NCBI RefSeq assembly: GCF_007830515.1
Contig: NZ_VLKT01000001.1
Coordinates: 62,001 to 126,000, forward strand
Direction: 5' to 3'
Length of the DNA stretch: 64,000 bases
Source: Mesorhizobium tianshanense
GTDB taxonomy: Bacteria > Pseudomonadota > Alphaproteobacteria > Rhizobiales > Rhizobiaceae
Positions 46,905 through 55,556 of this stretch are shown in pieces; within the stretch, counting starts at the first letter, position 1, and each line of letters opens with the position of its first letter. Below the pieces are notes generated by a model that made no database searches, was not told the origin of the DNA, and saw nothing but the letters and a program-made list of their open reading frames with translations. The position numbers and the translations under genes are program-made.

Positions 46905-47759
46905 ATGCGGCGCTTCCCCTGGGCGACGCTGGTTCTGTTTTGTGGGCTGGGCTGGGCGACAACCGTCCAGGCCGATCCGCCGCGCCCCGCCAAGCAGAGG
47001 CTGCTCGACCGGGTTTGCAACCTGATCGAGGCTCATGCAGACCAAAACGGCCTGCCCAAGGATTTTTTTGCCAGGCTGATCTGGAAGGAAAGCCGCTTCG
47101 ATCCCAATGCGGTCAGTCCGGTCGGCGCCGAAGGCATAGCCCAGTTCATGCCGGGCACAGCGAAGATGCGCGGTCTCGCCAATTCCTTCGATATCCAGCA
47201 GGCCATCCCGGCCTCGGCAAAATATCTCGCTGAAATGAAAACCGGCTTCGGCAATCTCGGCCTGGCCGCCGCCGCCTACAATGCCGGCGAAAGCCGGGTG
47301 TCGCGCTGGCTGAGTTCCGGTGGCTTCCTGCCGATGGAGACCGAAAATTACGTCCTGGACATCATGGGCGAGCCGGCCGACAGGTTTACAGACGCCACCT
47401 ATGCCGGCACTATCCAGCCGCTCGACAAGAAAGCGAACTTCGCAGTCTCCTGCCGCAAGCTGCCGACGATCATGTCCAGAACCGTGGCCATGGCGTCGAT
47501 CAACGTCAAGCCATGGGGCGTGCAGGTCGCCGGCAATTTCCGCCGCGCTGCCGCGCTCAATCAATGGAGCGGTGTAAAGCGCCGGTTTCCGGTCTTGCTT
47601 AACGGCCATGATCCGGTGGTCAGCCGGGTGCGCACGCCGATCGGCAGGCGTGGCATCTATGCGGTCCGGATTGGCGCCGACTCCAAAGCTAAGGCCGACA
47701 ATATCTGCCAGAAACTGCAAAGCGTCGGCGGCGCATGCATTGTGGTGCGGAATCGGTGA
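46905..47759 (+). CDS. Lytic transglycosylase with C-terminal SPOR-like domain
   Basis: 284 residues with a signal peptide (cleavage near VQA/DP, about 23). SLT goose-lysozyme-like domain: catalytic Glu62 in WKESRFDPNAVSPVGAEGIAQFMPGTA and AYNAGESRVSRWL. The C-terminal ~70 residues (GIYAVRIGADSKAKADNICQKLQSVGG) look like a SPOR peptidoglycan-binding fold. It cleaves glycan strands in the periplasm. The ATG at 46905 follows the ispG stop by four bases. Confidence 0.9.
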   Translation: MRRFPWATLVLFCGLGWATTVQADPPRPAKQRLLDRVCNLIEAHADQNGLPKDFFARLIWKESRFDPNAVSPVGAEGIAQFMPGTAKMRGLANSFDIQQAIPASAKYLAEMKTGFGNLGLAAAAYNAGESRVSRWLSSGGFLPMETENYVLDIMGEPADRFTDATYAGTIQPLDKKANFAVSCRKLPTIMSRTVAMASINVKPWGVQVAGNFRRAAALNQWSGVKRRFPVLLNGHDPVVSRVRTPIGRRGIYAVRIGADSKAKADNICQKLQSVGGACIVVRNR

Positions 47760-47847
47760 TGGATACCGACCGATTTGCCCGACAAACCGTCGAAACTGCG
47801 CTTTGACTCCACGAATTCTGCTCCACGGCTCCAGCTATAGGCCTACC

Positions 47848-48585
47848 ATGACCGACCATCTCTACAGCGATCCCGACCTCGTCCAGTTCTACGATATCGA
47901 GAACGAAGCCGGCGTGGACTTCGACTATTGCGTCGGCTTTGCCAAGGATGTCGGCTCGGTTCTCGATCTCGGCTGCGGCACGGGGCAACTGGCCGCCGCG
48001 CTCGCCGACCGGCGCAGCGTGACCGGCGTCGATCCGGCGCCGGCGATGCTCGATATCGCGCGCTGCAGAGCCGGCGGGCAAAGGGTCGACTGGGTCGAGG
48101 CCGATGCGCGAAACGTCCGGCTCGGACGACGTTTCGATCTGGTGCTTTTGACCGGCCACGCCTTCCAGGTGTTTCTGACGCCAGAGGATCGAGAGGCGGT
48201 GCTTGCCACGATCGCTGCTCATCTGGCTCCCGATGGGCGCTTCATCTTCGACACGCGAAATCCAGCCACGGAGGAATGGCTCGAGTGGACGCCGGAACGG
48301 TCGCAACGGGAACTGGGTCATCCCGGATTGGGCACTGTGAGAGCATGGAACGATTTCCGGCGCGATCCCGCCACCGGTGTCGTCATCTACTCGACCCATT
48401 ACGAAATCCCCGACAGCGGGAGGGTGCTCAGCGCCGAATCGAAAATTGCCTTCCCGGCAAAGGAAAGCCTTGCGCAGATGCTGGACGAGACCGGTCTGGT
48501 CGTCGAAGAATGGCTCGGCAGTTGGCAGGGCGAGCCATATATCGAGACATCGCCGGAAATCATCCCGATTGGCCGGTTGCGCTAG
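47848..48585 (+). CDS. Class I SAM-dependent methyltransferase
   Basis: 245 residues with the SAM-binding motif I VLDLGCGTGQLAAAL (about 37-51), then ITGVDPAPAMLDIAR and a DLVLLTGHAFQVF region. Soluble methyltransferase of unknown substrate. The ATG at 47848 begins conserved sequence; the frame is open upstream through the transglycosylase but in a different phase from it. Confidence 0.87.
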   Translation: MTDHLYSDPDLVQFYDIENEAGVDFDYCVGFAKDVGSVLDLGCGTGQLAAALADRRSVTGVDPAPAMLDIARCRAGGQRVDWVEADARNVRLGRRFDLVLLTGHAFQVFLTPEDREAVLATIAAHLAPDGRFIFDTRNPATEEWLEWTPERSQRELGHPGLGTVRAWNDFRRDPATGVVIYSTHYEIPDSGRVLSAESKIAFPAKESLAQMLDETGLVVEEWLGSWQGEPYIETSPEIIPIGRLR

Positions 48586-48620
48586 CTAGTGACGCCGTGA
48601 CTATCCGTCGCGGCCGTCCG

Positions 48621-49535
48621 TCAGCTGGTGCGGGCCGCCACGAATTTCGCAGCTTCCTTCAGAAGTACGGCGGCTTCACCATAGGGATCGAGCAGCGCGT
48701 GGGCCTGGCCGACGAGGCCTTGAAGCTGGTCCCGCGCCCAGTTCGCGCCGTGCAGCGCCACCAGCGTCGCCTTGCCGGCGGCTGCATCCTTGCCTGTCGC
48801 CTTGCCCATCTGGTGCGCGTCCGCCGTCAGGTCGAGCAAATCGTCGGCGAGTTGAAAGGCAAGCCCGATCGCCGAACCGAACTCGGCCAGTCTTTCACGA
48901 TCGGCCGCCGGCGCGCCGGCAAGGATTGCGCCCGCCTCGCAGGCGAAGCGGATCAGCGCGCCGGTCTTCATCGCCTGAAGCCTGATGATGCCGGCTTCGT
49001 CCGGCCTGATACGCTCGGCTTCGAGGTCGAGCATCTGGCCGCCGACCATGCCGCCGGCCCCGGCGGCGCGGGCCAGCGCCAGTATCAGCGCCGCCCGTCG
49101 CTCGCCCGGCAGCATCGTCGCTTCGTCGGCAACAATATCGAAGGCAAGCGCCAGCAAGGCGTCGCCGGCCAGGATGGCGGTCGCCTCGTCGAAGGCCTTG
49201 TGCACGGTCGGCTGGCCACGGCGCAAATCATCGTCGTCCATGGCCGGCAGATCGTCATGGATCAGCGAATAGCAATGCACGCATTCGAGCGCCGCCGCCA
49301 CGCGCAGCGCCGCCTCGCCGTCGGCGGAAAACAGCGCGGCACTTTCCATGACCAGGAAGGGGCGCAGGCGCTTGCCGCCGTTCAGCACGCCATGGCGCAT
49401 CGCCGCCATCAGGCGTTGCGGCCGCGCGATCTCGCCTGAAAGCGGGCGGTCGTCGAGGAGCCGCCTGAGCAGCGCCTCGAGCGGACCTGCGCGCTCGACA
49501 AGCGCTGCCTCGAATGGCATTTGATCGTCTTTCAT
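48621..49535 (-). CDS. ispA: Polyprenyl synthetase (farnesyl/geranylgeranyl diphosphate synthase)
   Basis: 304 residues. First Asp-rich motif DDLPAMDDDD (about 94-103) with the extra residues of short-chain (FPP-type) enzymes, GGKRLRP, and second motif FQLADDLLDLTAD. It condenses IPP with DMAPP and GPP. The paired Asp motif with two extra residues favours farnesyl diphosphate synthase (IspA). The ATG at 49535 is preferred over an upstream Met. Convergent with the methyltransferase gene. Confidence 0.88.
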   Translation of the reverse strand: MKDDQMPFEAALVERAGPLEALLRRLLDDRPLSGEIARPQRLMAAMRHGVLNGGKRLRPFLVMESAALFSADGEAALRVAAALECVHCYSLIHDDLPAMDDDDLRRGQPTVHKAFDEATAILAGDALLALAFDIVADEATMLPGERRAALILALARAAGAGGMVGGQMLDLEAERIRPDEAGIIRLQAMKTGALIRFACEAGAILAGAPAADRERLAEFGSAIGLAFQLADDLLDLTADAHQMGKATGKDAAAGKATLVALHGANWARDQLQGLVGQAHALLDPYGEAAVLLKEAAKFVAARTS

Positions 49536-49667
49536 CATGCCCGGGACGGGTAGCCGACACTCAGACGTTGCGCAAGAAGCCAAGCGCCATTATGCCGGGG
49601 CAGGGAGCAGCATGGATTGGGCGGCTTGGCGGAACCGATCGTCGATCACGAAACCGAAGGGCTGGAT

Positions 49668-50387
49668 ATGGTGAGGCCGAAACGCGGCAGCCGCATCGGT
49701 CTCAAACGCCGGCCCCGGCGCTGGGTCCGGCGCGGTATCTCCGTCGCCGTCGTGCTGGCGCTGATACCGGCGGTGCTGACCTTCCTGTATCTGCCGCCAT
49801 TCGTGCATCCGATATCGACACTGATGCTGAAGGATCTGGCGACGTTTTCCGGCTACGACCGGCGCTGGGTTTCGATCGACGATGTGGCGCCGGCGCTGGC
49901 GCATTCGGTCATCATGTCGGAGGATGGGCAGTTCTGTTTCCACCGCGGCATCGATCTTGGCGAGTTGAGGGGCGTCGTCGACGACGCATTGGCCGGCGAG
50001 ATGACGCGCGGCGCCTCGACCATCACCATGCAGACGGTGAAGAACCTCTACCTCTGGTCGCGGCCGCTGGGCTCGGTCCGGAAAGTCGTCGAGCTGCCGC
50101 TGGCCGTCTATTTCGACGCGGTGATGTCGAAACGGCGCATCATGGAGATCTATCTCAACATTGCCGAATGGGGCCCGGGCATCTATGGCATCGAGGCCGC
50201 CGCCCAGCACCATTTCGGGGTTTCGGCAAAACGGCTGTCGCGACGCCAGGCGGCGCTGCTTGCCGTCACCTTGCCGAACCCAATCGCCCGCAACCCGGCG
50301 AAGCCCGGACCGGGGCTGAGACGTCTGGCCGCGCTGATCGAGCGGCGCGCAGGCCGGTCCGGCGCCTATGTCGGCTGTCTGCGGTAG
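49668..50387 (+). CDS. mtgA: Monofunctional biosynthetic peptidoglycan transglycosylase
   Basis: 239 residues. A basic N-terminus and one membrane helix (about 23-43) lead into the glycosyltransferase-51 domain: [19 protein letters not shown] with the catalytic Glu, [17 protein letters not shown], and [25 protein letters not shown]. It polymerises lipid II on the periplasmic side. Start could instead be a TTG at 49617 that adds 17 residues. Confidence 0.92.
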   Translation: MVRPKRGSRIGLKRRPRRWVRRGISVAVVLALIPAVLTFLYLPPFVHPISTLMLKDLATFSGYDRRWVSIDDVAPALAHSVIMSEDGQFCFHRGIDLGELRGVVDDALAGEMTRGASTITMQTVKNLYLWSRPLGSVRKVVELPLAVYFDAVMSKRRIMEIYLNIAEWGPGIYGIEAAAQHHFGVSAKRLSRRQAALLAVTLPNPIARNPAKPGPGLRRLAALIERRAGRSGAYVGCLR

Positions 50388-50525
50388 CTTAAAAAAAATC
50401 GTGACGGCGCTGGCCAAAACGGCACAGGGCGTGTATAGGCACCCGACTTTCTCAGATTCCGGCCCCTGACGCGGCCCTTTCACGAGGGCAGCCGGGGCAT
50501 TTTGACCATGTAGTGGAGCATATCC

Positions 50526-50708
50526 ATGGCCGTACCGAAACGAAAAACCTCCCCGTCGAAGCGCGGCATGCGCCGTTCGGCCGACGCGCTGAAGGCCCCG
50601 ACCTATGTCGAGGACAAGAATTCCGGCGAGATGCGCCGCCCTCACCATATCGACCTGAAGACCGGCATGTATCGCGGTCGCCAGGTTCTGGAGCCGAAGG
50701 AAAGCTGA
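50526..50708 (+). CDS. rpmF: 50S ribosomal protein L32
   Basis: 60 residues starting [19 protein letters not shown], the L32 family. No Cys, so the zinc-free type. Full length for alphaproteobacteria. Followed by a terminator at 50739. Confidence 0.96.
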   Translation: MAVPKRKTSPSKRGMRRSADALKAPTYVEDKNSGEMRRPHHIDLKTGMYRGRQVLEPKES

Positions 50709-50738
50709 GAGACGCTTTCGACGGTTTTGTGACTCCCG

Positions 50739-50766
50739 AAGGACCGGCCATTGCGCCGGTCCTTTT
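50739..50766 (+). terminator. Intrinsic terminator after rpmF
   Basis: AAGGACCGG, loop CCATTGCG, CCGGTCCTTTT: a nine-base stem followed by a T run. Confidence 0.85.
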
Positions 50767-50955
50767 GCATTGTGCGCAGGTGATCGCATACCGAACCAGT
50801 TTCAGACATCCCTGCAGCCGTATCGGATGGCAGCCGGGGCCGGCTGACATGGTTATTTCGTACGGTCTTTGTCCGTGTTCGCGGTCACGTACGAAACTTC
50901 TTGACGGCAAACGCCGGGCGCATACTAGAGAAGGCTGTCCAACCGGAGACGTCAG

Positions 50956-51357
50956 ATGTTCGGTGCCATTCCGCTGCTGATCGTGCCTTTCGTCCTCTAC
51001 AATCTCGGGCTTCTGGGAATATTCGGCAGTGGCGACGATCCCTGGGCAATCCAGATGTTATCGATCCGCATGATGTCGGGCGGGGTGTTCTCGATGACGC
51101 TCGGCGATCTGATCGTGCTGATCGGGCTGCTCCTCTTCTTCGTCGAAATCGTGAAATCGACACGCACGTCGAGCGCTTCGATCATGGACCACCTGTTGTC
51201 GACCTTCGTCTTCGTGGCGTTCCTGGTCGAGTTTCTGCTGGTGAAGGGCGCGGCGCACTCGGTCTTCTTCACGCTGATGGTCATCGCACTGGTCGACGTC
51301 CTGGCCGGCTTCTCGGTTTCGATGCGAGCGGCCACCCGTGACATAAACATGAACTAG
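50956..51357 (+). CDS. Hypothetical four-helix membrane protein
   Basis: 133 residues with about four hydrophobic segments (about 4-23, 42-65, 78-98, 101-122) and short charged ends. GGAG precedes the ATG at 50956. No named family recognised. Stands alone between rpmF and the heme-binding-like gene, facing the latter. Confidence 0.75.
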   Translation: MFGAIPLLIVPFVLYNLGLLGIFGSGDDPWAIQMLSIRMMSGGVFSMTLGDLIVLIGLLLFFVEIVKSTRTSSASIMDHLLSTFVFVAFLVEFLLVKGAAHSVFFTLMVIALVDVLAGFSVSMRAATRDINMN

Positions 51358-51383
51358 AGGCTTGATGAATTAAAGGCTTGGCC

Positions 51384-51815
51384 TCAGCCTGGATCGGCGG
51401 TGAAACCAGCCGCTTCGATGCCGGCGATGGCGGCTGCCTCATCATTGTCCGATGTATCGCCGGAAATGCCGACGGCGCCGATGATGGCGCCGGCCTTATC
51501 GCGGATCAGCACGCCGCCAACGACGGGCAGGATGCGTCCGCCCGACACGTCGGAGACGCCAGCGATAAGATGCGGACGTTCCTTGGCGAAGGCTTCGACG
51601 CGGCGCGAGCCCATGCCGATGGCAAGCGCGCCATAGGCTTTGCCGGCCGACATTTGCGGGCGCAGGAACGAGGCGCCATCCTGGCGCTGGAACGCGACCA
51701 GATGGGCGCCCGCGTCGAGGACCGAGACGCCAAGCGGCCTGAGCTCGAGCTCGGCGCCTTTGGCGAAAGCGGCGCCGATGATCTCAATAGCTTTGTCGAG
51801 CGTCAGTGCGGTCAT
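51384..51815 (-). CDS. GlcG/HbpS family heme-binding-like protein
   Basis: 143 residues of the HbpS/GlcG alpha-beta fold: LRPLGVSVLDAGAHLVAFQRQDGASFLRP, KAYGALAIG, GGRILPVVGGVLIRDKAGAIIGAVGISGDTSDNDEAAAIAGIEAAG. Homologs bind heme or cobalamin, or lie beside glycolate oxidase genes. The ATG at 51815 has AGGAG at 51821-51825 on the minus strand. The IS66 element begins only 19 bases upstream of the ATG, leaving the ribosome site but cutting it off from its former promoter. Confidence 0.85.
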   Translation of the reverse strand: MTALTLDKAIEIIGAAFAKGAELELRPLGVSVLDAGAHLVAFQRQDGASFLRPQMSAGKAYGALAIGMGSRRVEAFAKERPHLIAGVSDVSGGRILPVVGGVLIRDKAGAIIGAVGISGDTSDNDEAAAIAGIEAAGFTADPG

Positions 51816-51825
51816 GGCAGTCTCC

Positions 51826-51833
51826 TGTTGAAA
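51826..51833. repeat. Target-site duplication, left copy
   Basis: TGTTGAAA directly before the IS66 left end; identical to 54346-54353. Confidence 0.93.
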
Positions 51834-51887
51834 GTAAGCGCCAAGCTGACCCCATCTGGCGCGGCTTGAGGTGATGAGCGAGAGATA

Positions 51888-52325
51888 GTGACACTGAAGC
51901 AAGGAGCCGAGGAGCTTGCAGTGTCAATTTCTATGTCTGCGCCTATGCCTGATGATAGAAGTTTCCATGTTCTTGAGGCGGTCCCGAACCGGCTGGAGGC
52001 AAGCCCGCAGCGTCCGCGGCGGCGCTGGTCGGCGGAAGCGAAGTCGCGGCTGATCGAGGCGACACTGAAGCCGGGCGCGAATGTATCGGCCATTGCCAGA
52101 CAAGCGGGGATGGCGCCCGCCCAGCTGTTCGGCTGGCGGAGCAAGGCGATCAAGAGCGGTGCGGTCACGCCGCAGCGAGATGCGGATCGGCTTGGCTTTG
52201 TCGAGGTCACCCAAGCGGCGTCTTCGACAGTGGAGATCTGTTTGGGCGATGTGGTCATTCGGGCCGGCGCCGACGTCGGCCAGGATCATTTGGCCAGGAT
52301 TATCCGCGCGGTTCGCCAGGCATGA
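51888..52325 (+). CDS. tnpA: IS66 accessory protein TnpA
   Basis: 145 residues. Central helix-turn-helix (RRRWSAEAKSRLIEATLKPGANVSAIARQAGMAPAQLFGWRSKAI, about 43-88), as in the IS66 TnpA/IS2 OrfA-like DNA-binding proteins. The start is a GTG at 51888; an ATG at 51933 is an alternative. The stop overlaps tnpB (ATGA). Confidence 0.88.
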   Translation: MTLKQGAEELAVSISMSAPMPDDRSFHVLEAVPNRLEASPQRPRRRWSAEAKSRLIEATLKPGANVSAIARQAGMAPAQLFGWRSKAIKSGAVTPQRDADRLGFVEVTQAASSTVEICLGDVVIRAGADVGQDHLARIIRAVRQA

Positions 52326-52666
52326 TCCCGGCCGGCGTGAAGGTGTTGGTCGCCAGTCATCCCGTCGATTTTAGAAAAGGTCCCGACGGCCTTCTGGCTC
52401 TAGTGCGCGATGCCGGCTCGGATCCGTTCAACGGCGCGCTTTATGTCTTCCGCGCCAAAAGAGCGGACAGGATCAAGATCGTCTGGTGGGACGGTAGCGG
52501 CGTGTGTCTTTATGCCAAGCGACTGGACGACGCGAAGTTCTGCTGGCCGCGGATCGGCCACCACCGGGTCCAGCTCAATCATGCCCAGCTCATGGCTCTG
52601 GTTGACGGAATGGATTGGAAACGGGTTCGGACGGAGACCGTCAGGCGGCCGCAATCGGTTGGGTAA
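52322..52666 (+). CDS. tnpB: IS66 accessory protein TnpB
   Basis: 114 residues with the TnpB hallmark sequence: VLVASHPVDFRKGPDGLLALV, GALYVFRAKRADRIKIVWWDGSGVCLYAKRL and the F-W-P end. Required with TnpA and TnpC for IS66 transposition. Overlaps tnpA and precedes tnpC by 73 bases. Confidence 0.93.
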   Translation: MIPAGVKVLVASHPVDFRKGPDGLLALVRDAGSDPFNGALYVFRAKRADRIKIVWWDGSGVCLYAKRLDDAKFCWPRIGHHRVQLNHAQLMALVDGMDWKRVRTETVRRPQSVG

Positions 52667-52739
52667 AACCCTGCGGCATGATGAATCAGGGAGCTGAAAA
52701 AGCGGGAAAACTGGCCGCGAATATGCTCTGATTTTGGCC

Positions 52740-54323
52740 ATGTCGGCACCCGATCTTGCGCTCCCGGACGACGTTGACGCGCTCAAGGCGATGGTTATTG
52801 CCATGGCCGAAAAGGCCGCCCTTCTGGAGGAGCGCAACGTCCATCTCGAGCTGGTCAACAAGAGCGCCGATGAGCGGATCGCACGACTGACGGCGGTCGT
52901 GAAGATGCTGGAGCGGGCGCGCTTCGGCAGCCGCTCCGAAAGGTTGCGGACCGGCGCGCTGAGCGAGGAACAGTATGCGCTGGTGTTCGATGAGATCGAA
53001 ACCGGCGTGGCGGCCATCGAAGCGCAGATGGAGAAGTCTGCGGGCGGCTCGAAAGCGAAGCGCGCTCCGCGTCCTCGCAAAGGCTTTGCGGCCCATCTCG
53101 AACGGGTCGAGGTGGTTGTCGAGCCCGAAACGCCTGCCGGCTGCGAAGCGCTGGAAAAGATCCTGATCGGCGAGGACGTCTCCGAACGGCTCGATGTCAC
53201 CCCGGCCAAGTTCCGGGTGATCGTCACGCGTCGCCCCAAATATGCCTACAAGGGCTGGGACGGCGTCATCCAGGCAGCCGCACCCGCCCGCATCATCGAA
53301 AGCGGCATTCCGACCGAAGCGCTGCTGGCGCAGATCGCGGTGTCGAAATACGCCGATGGCCTGCCGCTCTACCGCCAGGAAGCGATCTATGCCCGCGACC
53401 AGGTCGAGATCGACCGGTCACAGATGGCGCAGTGGATGGGCAAGGTCGGCTTCGAGCTCGAGCCGCTCGCCGATTACGCACTGACCCGCATCAAGCAGGG
53501 TGAGCGGGTCTTTGCCGATGAGACCACGCTGCCAACGCTGGCCCCGGGATCGGGCAAGGCCAAGACGGCCTATTTGTGGACTTATGTCCGCGACGACCGG
53601 CCGTTCGGGGGCAGCGGACCGCCCATCGTCGCCTACCGCTTCGAGGACAGTCGCGCCGGCGAATGCGTCGCCCGCCATCTGGAAGGCTATTGCGGCATCC
53701 TGCAGGTTGATGGCTATGCCGCCTATAACCGGCTGGCCAAGCCCGATCGGGCCAACGACGGCATGACGCTGGCCGGATGTTGGAGCCACGTGCGGCGCAA
53801 GTTCTACGAACTGCATGTCGCAGGCTCGTCCGTCATCGCCTCGCAGACGGTGGCGCAGATGGCCCCGCTCTGGGCGACTGAGGAAACCGTCCGCAGCAAG
53901 GATGCAGCAGCCCGGATGGAAGCCCGCCAGGACAAATCGGCTTCGGTTGTCGCCGCGCTCTTTGCCCGGTGGGAAAAGGAACTGCCCAGGCTATCGGGCA
54001 AGTCGAAGCTTGCCGAGGCGATCCGCTACGCGCTCGGCCGCCGCGCTGCGCTCGAACGCTTCCTTGCCGACGGCCGCATCGAGCTGGACTCCAACACGGT
54101 CGAACGTGCGATCAGGCCTCAAACAATTACGAGAAAGAACTCGTTGTTCGCCGGCAGTGACGGTGGTGGACGGACATGGGCCACCATAGCCACGCTTCTG
54201 GCCACCGCCAAAATGAACAATATCGATCCGCATGCCTGGCTCACCCAAACCCTCGAGCGCATCGCCAATGGCTGGCCAAACAGCGACATCGAGGCGCTCA
54301 TGCCTTGGAACTACCAGCGCTAA
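52740..54323 (+). CDS. tnpC: IS66 transposase TnpC
   Basis: 527 residues. N-terminal leucine-zipper-like coiled coil (about 10-65), zinc/HTH linker region, and the DDE catalytic domain with ERVFADETTLPTLAPG (first Asp), LQVDGYAAYNRL (second Asp) and ELDSNTVERAIRPQTITRKNSLFAGSDGGGRTWA (Glu region near the end). Intact, normal length for IS66. The ATG at 52740 is preferred to a TTG at 52734. Confidence 0.93.
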   Translation: MSAPDLALPDDVDALKAMVIAMAEKAALLEERNVHLELVNKSADERIARLTAVVKMLERARFGSRSERLRTGALSEEQYALVFDEIETGVAAIEAQMEKSAGGSKAKRAPRPRKGFAAHLERVEVVVEPETPAGCEALEKILIGEDVSERLDVTPAKFRVIVTRRPKYAYKGWDGVIQAAAPARIIESGIPTEALLAQIAVSKYADGLPLYRQEAIYARDQVEIDRSQMAQWMGKVGFELEPLADYALTRIKQGERVFADETTLPTLAPGSGKAKTAYLWTYVRDDRPFGGSGPPIVAYRFEDSRAGECVARHLEGYCGILQVDGYAAYNRLAKPDRANDGMTLAGCWSHVRRKFYELHVAGSSVIASQTVAQMAPLWATEETVRSKDAAARMEARQDKSASVVAALFARWEKELPRLSGKSKLAEAIRYALGRRAALERFLADGRIELDSNTVERAIRPQTITRKNSLFAGSDGGGRTWATIATLLATAKMNNIDPHAWLTQTLERIANGWPNSDIEALMPWNYQR

Positions 54324-54345
54324 ACGGCATCAGCTACGCGCTAAC

Positions 54346-54353
54346 TGTTGAAA
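54346..54353. repeat. Target-site duplication, right copy
   Basis: TGTTGAAA directly after the IS66 right end; identical to the left copy. Confidence 0.93.
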
Positions 54354-54429
54354 CGTGATTCATTGATCCGGGACGACAGATACAAAATCCCGGTTTCGGT
54401 TGAAATTGCTTCGCGTGAAATGGCGAAAT

Positions 54430-54469
54430 GGCAGCGCCGCTGACGGCACTGTCCTGATATGGCGCTGCC
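54430..54469. repeat. Nine-base inverted repeat downstream of IS66
   Basis: GGCAGCGCC (54430-54438) and GGCGCTGCC (54461-54469). Before the IS66 insertion this lay just upstream of the heme-binding-like gene. Confidence 0.6.
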
Positions 54470-54501
54470 ATCCGGACGCTTCCAGACCCGTTGTCGAGGA
54501 T

Positions 54502-54603
54502 CAGAGCGCCGCGCGTCCCGTTGGATGCGCAAAGGACGCTCTACAGTTTGAAGCAGCTCATGATCCTTTCCGGACACCGATTCCGGTTTCCAGCGTCATG
54601 CGC
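54502..54603. repeat. Dispersed intergenic palindromic repeat, copy 4
   Basis: CGCGCGTCC with GGATGCGCAAAGGACGC, then CTCATGATCCTTTCC and the closing GTCATGCGC. It ends 12 bases after the end of the small protein gene that starts at 54849. Confidence 0.78.
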
Positions 54604-54615
54604 AACGAACCGGCC

Positions 54616-54849
54616 CTATTTTTTCTTGGCCCGCGCCGGCTTTTTCGCCGGGACAGCCGGCGCATTGGCGAGGTCTTCCGCTTCCTTGGCAAGGCGCAAC
54701 GCCCTCAGCTTGTTGGTCTTTATCTGACGGGCGTCGCTCTCGGCGACATATTCCGCCATCGCCTTCTGACGAACCGTGGCTGCTTCTTCCTGCTTCTTGA
54801 AACGCAAATCGGCCCGCGCGCGGGCAGTATCCTTAGAGTTCTCAACCAA
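54616..54849 (-). CDS. Small basic hypothetical protein
   Basis: 77 residues from a TTG at 54849. The body is a charged helix (DTARARADLRFKKQEEAATV, then KTNKLRALRLAKEAEDL) with a Lys/Ala/Pro tail ending KKPARAKKK. I recall similar short proteins in rhizobia but cannot name a family. The start is uncertain because no ATG is near; the frame continues upstream through the HxlR gene region in a different phase. Confidence 0.5.
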   Translation of the reverse strand: MVENSKDTARARADLRFKKQEEAATVRQKAMAEYVAESDARQIKTNKLRALRLAKEAEDLANAPAVPAKKPARAKKK

Positions 54850-54929
54850 CGGTTTTTTCCAATCCCGTAAATTATAGTTTTCAATCCCTTTAATAGCAGA
54901 GCCGGCCTGCAATGGGGAAAATAAGTTGG

Positions 54930-55457
54930 TCAGGCGCCCGGATCGCACCCGGCGCCCGTCGCCTTTCGGGCGACAACCGCCTCGTATCCGGCCTGCAAGG
55001 TCGCGCGGACGGTGGCATCCGGCGGCGTGCCGGAAGGCATGCCCAGATGTTCGTGGCGCAGCTCGTCCATGAACTTTTCCCACATCGGCGGGCCGCCCTT
55101 TTCCAGAAGCTCGGCGCGGATCGAGAGCTCCTCGCTGACCGGCAGCCAGATGCGACCCCAGGCGCCAAGATGCGCCAGGATCGGCACCAACGTTATGGCC
55201 ATTTCGGTCAGACTGTAGATCGCCTTCTGCTTGTGAGAGGGATCGTCGGCCTTGGTCAGCATGCCCAATTCCATCAGCCGCTTCAGCCGGTCGGCAAGGA
55301 TGTTGGAAGCGATGCCCTCGATCGAACCGTTGAGCAATTCGCGAAAATGGCGTTTGCCGCCGAAAATCATGTCGCGAAGGATGATCAGGCTCCACCGGTC
55401 GCCGAACACTTCAAGCGACAGGTTGATCGGGCACCCAGACCGGCGATCGATGCTCAT
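54930..55457 (-). CDS. HxlR family transcriptional regulator
   Basis: 175 residues with the HxlR winged helix: CPINLSLEVFGDRWSLIILRDMIFGGKRHFRELL (about 9-42), then GIASNILADRLKRLMELGML. C-terminal extension longer than most HxlR. The ATG at 55457 has GGAG six bases before. Divergent from an alpha/beta hydrolase and likely its repressor, through the palindromes at 55479-55530. Confidence 0.88.
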   Translation of the reverse strand: MSIDRRSGCPINLSLEVFGDRWSLIILRDMIFGGKRHFRELLNGSIEGIASNILADRLKRLMELGMLTKADDPSHKQKAIYSLTEMAITLVPILAHLGAWGRIWLPVSEELSIRAELLEKGGPPMWEKFMDELRHEHLGMPSGTPPDATVRATLQAGYEAVVARKATGAGCDPGA

Positions 55458-55478
55458 GCGATTCTCCGACAAAAACTG

Positions 55479-55530
55479 GTTGCAATATCATATCAGTTGT
55501 ATCATAGTGCAACTGATTGCAAAATGCAAT
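55479..55530. promoter_or_regulatory. Candidate HxlR operators
   Basis: GTTGCA (55479-55484) with TGCAAC (55508-55513), then a perfect palindrome ATTGCA-AAA-TGCAAT (55516-55530), in the short divergent region between HxlR and the hydrolase. Confidence 0.6.
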
Positions 55531-55556
55531 TGGTTTACAGAGAGGAGACTGCGATC

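Larger units (their letters stand above)
51834..54345 (+). mobile_element. IS66-family insertion sequence, complete
   Basis: 2512 bases. Left end 51834 begins GTAAGCGCCAAGCTGACC; right end 54345 finishes GGCATCAGCTACGCGCTAAC, whose reverse complement matches the left end at about 16 of 20 bases. Both sides are flanked by the same eight bases TGTTGAAA (51826-51833 and 54346-54353), a target-site duplication. Internal genes tnpA, tnpB and tnpC are in the canonical order and intact. IS66 elements make 8-bp duplications and have GTAA ends, as seen. Confidence 0.95.

Noticed and set aside
44966..47020. 684-residue minus-strand frame opposite ispG
   Set aside because: Antisense shadow; it crosses intergenic repeats and lacks any recognisable domain.
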